A stretch of DNA of 64,000 bases from Micromonosporaceae bacterium KJ-029 (lineage in GTDB: Bacteria; Actinomycetota; Actinomycetes; Mycobacteriales; Micromonosporaceae). Below the pieces are notes generated by a model, which saw nothing but the letters and a program-made list of their open reading frames with translations, did no database searches and was not told the DNA's origin. A program made the translations under genes and the position numbers. This document shows, one piece after another, positions 59,435 to 64,000 of the stretch (its first letter is position 1; each line of letters starts with the position of its first letter). The DNA lies in assembly GCA_005402585.1 (NCBI GenBank), contig BIFP01000008.1:558001-622000 (forward strand). The letters are read 5' to 3'.

Positions 59435-60459
59435 GGCCGCCGTCGGCGGGGACCGCCGCCGGGTCGACCGAGCGGGTGTTGACGGCGCTGCTGGCCATGC
59501 AACGGCAGTCCTGGGAACAGGGCGTCGCCGGGCACGCCGCACTGGACCTGGGGCTCGGCGACCTGGCGGTGCTGCTGGCCGACGCGGCGGTGACCCGGCA
59601 GCACCCCGACGGCCGGCTCGGCGACGCCGGTGGGGAGCAGGGTGCGGTCAACGGGGCGGCCTGCGGCGAGGCGGTGCGGTACGCGGCGGAGGTCACCGGG
59701 GACCGGCGTTTCGCCGCCGCCCTGGACGCCCAGCTGCGCTGGCTGCGGGTCGAGGCACCCCGGGCCACCGACGGCACGTTGTTCCATCTGCTCGGCAGCC
59801 GTGAGGTCTGGGCCGACACGGTGTACATGGTGGTGCCGCTGCTGGCGGCGACCGGGCATTCCGAGCTGGCCGTCGAACAGGTGCGGGGGCATCGGGACCG
59901 GCTCCACGACCGGCGCAGCGGGCTCTACGCCGCCCGCTGGGACAACGATCAGGGCCGGTTGACCCATCCGGAGCACTGGGGCACCGGCAACGGCTGGGTG
60001 GTCGCCGGGATCAGCCGGGCGCTTCGGCTGTGCGCCGACTGGCCGGCCGGCGTCCGCGACGAACTGGCCGGGCACGCCCGCGAGGTGGTCGACGCCTGTT
60101 TGGCGTACCGGGGCGAGGACGGGCTCTTCCCGGACGTGTTGGACGATCCGGCGACCTTCCGCGAGGCGAACGTGGCGCAGATGCTCGGGTACGCGATGCT
60201 CACCGGGGTCGCCGACGGCTGGCTGCCGTCCCCGTACGCCGGGTGGGGCCATGATCTCGTGGCCGCCGCCGACCGACGGGTCGACGAGCGGGGGCTGGTC
60301 ACCGGGGTCAGCGGGGCACCCTGGTTCACCGCGCCGGGCACCTCCAGCGAGGCGCAGGCCTTCCACCTGATGGCCCATGCCGCCCTGCGCCGGCTGCCGG
60401 CGACGGACGCAGGTGCCGGTCGGACTGGTCCGGCGGGACCAACGACACTGCCGCGCTGA
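59431..60459 (+). CDS. Glycoside hydrolase family 88/105-like protein
   Basis: 342 residues from GTG 59431, overlapping the previous stop. An (alpha/alpha)6 barrel is suggested by repeated helical pairs. EVWADTVYMVVPLLA and HPEHWGTGNGWVVAGISRAL carry the active-site Asp/Trp/His pattern of YteR/YesR unsaturated glucuronyl or rhamnogalacturonyl hydrolases. GTSSEAQAFHLMAHAAL closes the barrel. No signal peptide, so it acts on imported disaccharides. No lyase or transporter genes are nearby, which leaves the substrate open. Confidence 0.83.
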   Translation: MRPPSAGTAAGSTERVLTALLAMQRQSWEQGVAGHAALDLGLGDLAVLLADAAVTRQHPDGRLGDAGGEQGAVNGAACGEAVRYAAEVTGDRRFAAALDAQLRWLRVEAPRATDGTLFHLLGSREVWADTVYMVVPLLAATGHSELAVEQVRGHRDRLHDRRSGLYAARWDNDQGRLTHPEHWGTGNGWVVAGISRALRLCADWPAGVRDELAGHAREVVDACLAYRGEDGLFPDVLDDPATFREANVAQMLGYAMLTGVADGWLPSPYAGWGHDLVAAADRRVDERGLVTGVSGAPWFTAPGTSSEAQAFHLMAHAALRRLPATDAGAGRTGPAGPTTLPR

Positions 60460-60554
60460 CCGGCGCGATGCCACCGTAGCGGGCAGAGGCGGGTTTGGCC
60501 TGGCATCTGCTGGGGAGCCGATCCGAAGGTGATGCTCGACAACGGGAGGCAAGG

Positions 60555-61601
60555 ATGCGTGCGCTGCGGCTGACCGCCTGGAAGACCGAACCGGAGCTGG
60601 TCGAGGTCGACGAGCCGACGCCGGGCCCGGGTCAGGTGGTGGTGAAGATCGGTGGTGCCGGAGCCTGCCACTCCGACCTGCACCTGATGCACGACTTCGA
60701 GCCGGGGGCCGTGCCCTGGAACCCGCCGTTCACGCTGGGCCACGAGAACGCCGGCTGGGTGCACGCGCTCGGCGCCGGGGTCACCGGGCTGGAGGTGGGC
60801 CAGCCGGTCGCCGTGTACGGCCCATGGGGATGCGGTACCTGCGCCCGCTGCCGGGTCGGCGTCGACACCTACTGCGAGAACCCGGCCGGTGCCCCGGTGC
60901 CCGGCGGCGGCGGTGGGCTCGGGCTGGACGGTGGCATGGCCGAGTACGAGTTGGTACCGCACGCCCGGCACATCGTGCCGCTGCCCGAGGGTCTTGACCC
61001 GGTGCTGGCGGCACCACTGACCGACGCCGGCCTGACCCCGTACCACGCGATCCGCCGGTCCTGGCCGAAGCTCCCGCCCGGCAGCACCGCGGTGGTGATC
61101 GGCGTCGGCGGGCTCGGACACGTCGGCGTGCAGATCCTCAAGGCCACCACCGCGGCCCGGGTCATCGCCGTGGACACCCGGGACGACGCGTTGCGGCTCG
61201 CCGAGGAGTACGGCGCGGACCTGACGCTGCGTTCGGGCGAGCGAACCGCCGAGGAGATCCGGGCAGCCACCGGCGGTCGCGGCGCCGACGTGGTGCTCGA
61301 CTTCGTCGGCGCCGACGCCACGCTGCGCACCGGTGCCGCCGCCGCACGCACCGTCGGCGACCTGACCATCGTCGGGATCGGCGGTGGCACGCTGCCGGTC
61401 GGCTTCTTCTCGGTGCCGTACGAGGTCAGCATCCAGACCACGTACTGGGGCAGCCGCCCCGAGCTGATCGAGGTGCTCGACCTCGGCGCGCGCGGGCTGG
61501 TGCGGCCGAAGACGACCACGTTCGGGCTGGACGATGCGATGACCGCGTACCGGATGATGCAGGACGGAACGCTGGAGGGTCGGGCCGTCATCGTGCCGTG
61601 A
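60555..61601 (+). CDS. Zinc-dependent alcohol dehydrogenase
   Basis: 348 residues from ATG 60555 (GGGAGG upstream). Catalytic zinc site GACHSDLHLMHDF with Cys about 38, and TLGHENAGWV. The structural zinc loop GCGTCARCRVGVDTYC has four Cys. The NAD(H)-binding Rossmann fold is VVIGVGGLGHVGVQIL, with an Asp at the end of beta-2 (AVDTRDD) favouring NAD over NADP. FSVPYEVSIQTTYWGSR and TFGLDDAMTAYRMM are typical of the ADH-A/Rhodococcus-type enzymes. Physiological alcohol unknown. Confidence 0.93.
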   Translation: MRALRLTAWKTEPELVEVDEPTPGPGQVVVKIGGAGACHSDLHLMHDFEPGAVPWNPPFTLGHENAGWVHALGAGVTGLEVGQPVAVYGPWGCGTCARCRVGVDTYCENPAGAPVPGGGGGLGLDGGMAEYELVPHARHIVPLPEGLDPVLAAPLTDAGLTPYHAIRRSWPKLPPGSTAVVIGVGGLGHVGVQILKATTAARVIAVDTRDDALRLAEEYGADLTLRSGERTAEEIRAATGGRGADVVLDFVGADATLRTGAAAARTVGDLTIVGIGGGTLPVGFFSVPYEVSIQTTYWGSRPELIEVLDLGARGLVRPKTTTFGLDDAMTAYRMMQDGTLEGRAVIVP

Positions 61602-61614
61602 CTACAGTGATCAT

Positions 61615-62130
61615 GTGGTCGCCGCGTTGGAGCTCTACCTGGACACCGCCGCCACCCGACGGATCCGGGTGCTCTGGGACGCCCTGGAGGCCGAGGGGGT
61701 GCAGAGCATGCGCTCCCTGCTGGAGCAGCGGCACCGGCCACACGTCTCGCTCGCGGTCGCGCCGCGCTTCGACCCGGAACAGGTGGCGGCGGCGCTGGCC
61801 GGTACCACGGTGGCGGCACCGCTGCGACTGTCGTTCCAGCACGCCGGGCAGTTCGTCGGCCGGGTTCTCTGGCTGGGCCCGGTCCCCACGGTGGAGCTGC
61901 TGGAGCACCACCGGCGGGTGCACGACCAGCTCGCCGCGGCCGGCATCACGCTGGTCGAGCACTACCAGCCCGGCCGGTGGGTACCGCACTGCACGCTGTC
62001 CATGCGGGTACCGAACACGCTGATGGCCGCCGCCGTACGCCGGTGCCTGGAGGTGCTCCCGCTGGAGGCCACCGTGGTCGGCGCCGCCCTCACCGACCAC
62101 GCCCGCAACATCTCCCACCCCCTCCCTTGA
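61615..62130 (+). CDS. 2'-5' RNA ligase-like 2H phosphoesterase
   Basis: 171 residues. The two HxT/S motifs of the 2H family are RPHVSLAV (His about 43) and WVPHCTLSM (His about 125), separated by the usual 80 residues. The fold is bilobal, with LRLSFQHAGQFVGRVLWLGP between. Family members hydrolyse cyclic phosphates or ligate RNA ends; the role in actinomycetes is open. Starts 13 bases after the dehydrogenase gene, likely co-transcribed. Confidence 0.9.
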   Translation: MVAALELYLDTAATRRIRVLWDALEAEGVQSMRSLLEQRHRPHVSLAVAPRFDPEQVAAALAGTTVAAPLRLSFQHAGQFVGRVLWLGPVPTVELLEHHRRVHDQLAAAGITLVEHYQPGRWVPHCTLSMRVPNTLMAAAVRRCLEVLPLEATVVGAALTDHARNISHPLP

Positions 62131-62140
62131 CGGGTCGGGG

Positions 62141-63046
62141 TCAGGAGGGGTCGGCGCGGCCGTGGCGCCAGTAGCCCATGAAGGCCACCGCGCGTCGGTC
62201 GAGGCCGCGTTCGGCGACCAGATGCCGGCGCAGGGTACGGATGACTGCCGCCTCCCCCGCCAGCCACGCGTAGAGCGGGGCCGTCGGGATCACGTCGGGC
62301 ACCTCCCAGAGGATCTCGCGGTCCACGTCCACCTCGTCGACCGGCTCGGCGGCCGGCGACACGGTGCCGGTGAGCAGTTCCCCCGCCGCGGCGGTGACGG
62401 CGGCGACCAGCCGGCTGCCGTGCGGGGCGGTGCCCCGGGGCAGCCAGGTCACCTCCACCCCGGGCGGCGATACCAACGGCAACGCGTCCTGTTCCGCCGG
62501 CACCTCCAGCAGCACCCGGCCGTGCGCGTGCGACGGCAGCCGCTCGCAGATGCCGCTGATCGCCGGCACAGCCGTCTCGTCCCCGGCCAGCAGCAGGCAC
62601 CCGGTCGACGGGGGCCGGAACTCGATCCCACCGTGATCGCCGCCGTACCCGGCGTCGGGACCAAGGATGGCGATCTCGTCGCCGAGCCGGACCTGCCGGG
62701 CCCACCGGGTCGCCGGACCACCGTCGCCGTGCAGCACCAGGTCGACGTCCAGCTCGTTGAGCTGCGGCCGGACCGCCCGGGCGGTGTAGGTACGGATCGG
62801 GTTACGCCGGTACTCCGGCAGCGCCCGCCACTGCGCGTACCAGTCCGGGCCCTGGGGCAGGTACACCCCGCGCTGGCCGGGCAACGGCAACGCCAACTTG
62901 ATCCGCTGGTCGTAGCCGTTGTCGGCGAAGCGGTCCAGGTCCGGGCCGGTGAAGGTGACCCGGACGAAGGACGGGCTGAGCCGGCGTACCGCGCGGACCT
63001 CGACGGTGAACATCCGCCACGGTGCTACGGGCAGGGTGTTGATCAT
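62141..63046 (-). CDS. Siderophore-interacting protein (ferric-siderophore reductase)
   Basis: 301 residues from ATG 63046 with AAGGAG upstream. FAD-binding domain ([40 protein letters not shown]) and NAD(P)H-binding part ([55 protein letters not shown]) match the SIP/ViuB family. It reduces iron in imported siderophores to release it. It is downstream of a FecCD-type permease gene in the same operon, 33 bases apart. Confidence 0.94.
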   Translation of the reverse strand: MINTLPVAPWRMFTVEVRAVRRLSPSFVRVTFTGPDLDRFADNGYDQRIKLALPLPGQRGVYLPQGPDWYAQWRALPEYRRNPIRTYTARAVRPQLNELDVDLVLHGDGGPATRWARQVRLGDEIAILGPDAGYGGDHGGIEFRPPSTGCLLLAGDETAVPAISGICERLPSHAHGRVLLEVPAEQDALPLVSPPGVEVTWLPRGTAPHGSRLVAAVTAAAGELLTGTVSPAAEPVDEVDVDREILWEVPDVIPTAPLYAWLAGEAAVIRTLRRHLVAERGLDRRAVAFMGYWRHGRADPS

Positions 63047-63079
63047 GGTGTCTCTCTCCTTGCGGACCGGATCGGAGGA

Positions 63080-64000
63080 CTACCGGGGTTGGGACGCCGA
63101 GGCGCGGGAACGCCACAGCAGCCAGACGAAGTACGGGGTGCCGACCATGGCGGTGACCAGGCCGGCGGGGATCTGTGCCGGGGCGATCAGGGTGCGGCCG
63201 AGGGTGTCGGCGAGGCTGACCAGAGCCGCACCGAGCAGTACGGCGACCGGAAGCACCCGGGCGTGCCGGCCGCCGACCAGCGCGCGGGCGGCGTGCGGGG
63301 CGACCAGCCCGACGAAACCGATCACGCCGACGGCGGAGACCGCGGTTGAGGTGAGCAGCGCCGCCGCGCCGAGTGCGAGCAGCCGGGTGCGTTCCAGCCG
63401 GACGCCGAGCACCCGTGGGGTGTCGTCGTCCAGCGTCATCAGGTCCAGTTCCCGCCGGGCGGCGACCACGGCCGGGGTGAGCACCAGCAGGGCGATCGCC
63501 ACCGGCAGCACCTGAGTTGCGGTACGGCCGTAGGTGGAGCCGGAGAGCCAGGTCAGGGCCTTGCCGGTGTTCCACGGGTCGAAGGCGACGATCAGGAAGG
63601 TGATCATCGCCATGCCACCCTGCCAGGCACCGAATCCGATCAGGACCAGCCGGTCGGAGCTGAGCCCGCCGCGCCAGGCCGCACCGTAGACGAGGGCGAA
63701 GGCCAGCATCGCGCCGAGGCCGGCCACGCCGGAGACGGCCCAGACGCCGGCCAGCGGCACGAAGGTGAGCAGCGAGACCGCGCCCAGCCCGGCGCCGGCG
63801 GTGATGCCGAGGATGCCGGGCTCGGCGAGCGGGTTGCGGCAGACCGCCTGCACGGTGGTGCCGGCGACCGCGAGGGCCGCACCGGCCAGCATCGCCGCGG
63901 CGACCCGGGGCCACCGCTGGTCCAGCACGAAGGTGTACGCCGGCCCGGTGGTCCCGTTGACCCAGTTGACGATGTCGCCGAGCAGCACCCAGGTGTCCCC
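63080..64000 (-). CDS. FecCD-type iron-siderophore ABC permease, C-terminal part
   Basis: Partial: the frame stays open to the window edge, about 307 residues visible. LDQRWPRVAAAMLAGAALAVAGTTVQ, written here in its parts (PRVAAAMLAGAALAVAG, TTVQAVCRNPLAEPGILGIT), is the BtuC/FecCD core. VGVIGFVGLVAPHAARALVG and the end IPAGLVTAMVGTPYFVWLLW follow as in FepD/FepG. About eight helices are seen. With the downstream siderophore reductase it forms an iron uptake operon; partners lie outside the window. Confidence 0.93.
   Translation of the reverse strand, partial: GDTWVLLGDIVNWVNGTTGPAYTFVLDQRWPRVAAAMLAGAALAVAGTTVQAVCRNPLAEPGILGITAGAGLGAVSLLTFVPLAGVWAVSGVAGLGAMLAFALVYGAAWRGGLSSDRLVLIGFGAWQGGMAMITFLIVAFDPWNTGKALTWLSGSTYGRTATQVLPVAIALLVLTPAVVAARRELDLMTLDDDTPRVLGVRLERTRLLALGAAALLTSTAVSAVGVIGFVGLVAPHAARALVGGRHARVLPVAVLLGAALVSLADTLGRTLIAPAQIPAGLVTAMVGTPYFVWLLWRSRASASQPR

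Noticed and set aside
1..64000. tRNA or rRNA genes
   Set aside because: No cloverleaf-like segment with a TTCGA(A/T)(T/C) arm and no rRNA consensus was noticed by reading; a dedicated tRNA scan was not possible here.

Overview
The window is about 72-75% GC by eye, with codon use, GTG/TTG starts and gene content typical of an actinomycete. Two copies of an AGGAAGGGC-CC-TATTAAC type repeat lie behind glgB and a GTTGATCATGAGGTTGGCG palindrome lies near 50.1 kb. Both resemble intergenic repeats I associate with Micromonospora and relatives, so Micromonosporaceae is the most likely source. This is inference; there is no rRNA gene to confirm it.

Layout. 0-2.9 kb: end of glgE and all of glgB (alpha-glucan synthesis from maltose-1-phosphate). 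3.2-5 kb: a secreted protein with an internal duplication and an App1-type lipid phosphatase. 5.1-7.1 kb: an IS607-family element with an intact TnpB nuclease and a frameshifted serine recombinase. 7.1-14.1 kb: a GT-C membrane protein, YaaA, a TAXI solute-binding lipoprotein convergent with a histidine kinase/response regulator pair, and small hypotheticals. 14.2-22.8 kb: cell-surface polymer genes, namely a DUF6077-like membrane protein with a minisatellite, a TetR regulator, a two-gene ABC polysaccharide exporter, a fused CDP-ribitol synthase and a TagF-like polyol-phosphate polymerase. 22.9-31.9 kb: an accessory stretch (TPR, YdeI/OmdA, glyoxalase, Imm5-like immunity protein, methyltransferase, hydrolase, a secreted EEP-fold protein with altered catalytic residues, and a C39-like secreted peptidase behind a c-di-AMP (ydaO) riboswitch).

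32-48 kb is the most distinctive part: a glycan island with candidates for all six enzymes of CMP-pseudaminic acid synthesis (PseB, PseC, PseH, PseG, PseI, PseF), a GT2, an acyltransferase-3 protein, a GT-C protein and two unassigned proteins. Inserted in it, on the other strand, is a four-gene overlapping operon: acyl carrier protein, adenylate-forming ligase, FabG-like reductase and a short phosphopantetheinyl transferase-like protein. The carrier-protein gene starts only 43 bp from the divergent PseH-like N-acetyltransferase gene. My hypothesis is that this operon makes a carrier-bound (hydroxy)acyl or aminoacyl group for N-acylation of the nonulosonic acid. The sugar would go into a wall polymer (a teichulosonic acid-like glycan) alongside the ribitol-phosphate machinery at 17.7-22.8 kb.

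47.9-64 kb is mostly housekeeping: an AlkB-like dioxygenase, an NCS2 nucleobase permease, a topoisomerase IV-type pair (parE-parC), an SGNH esterase, an alpha/beta hydrolase, membrane and hydrophilic hypotheticals, a GH105-like hydrolase, a zinc alcohol dehydrogenase, a 2H phosphoesterase, a siderophore-interacting protein and the start of a FecCD-type permease that runs off the window. I saw no tRNA, rRNA, CRISPR array or prophage.
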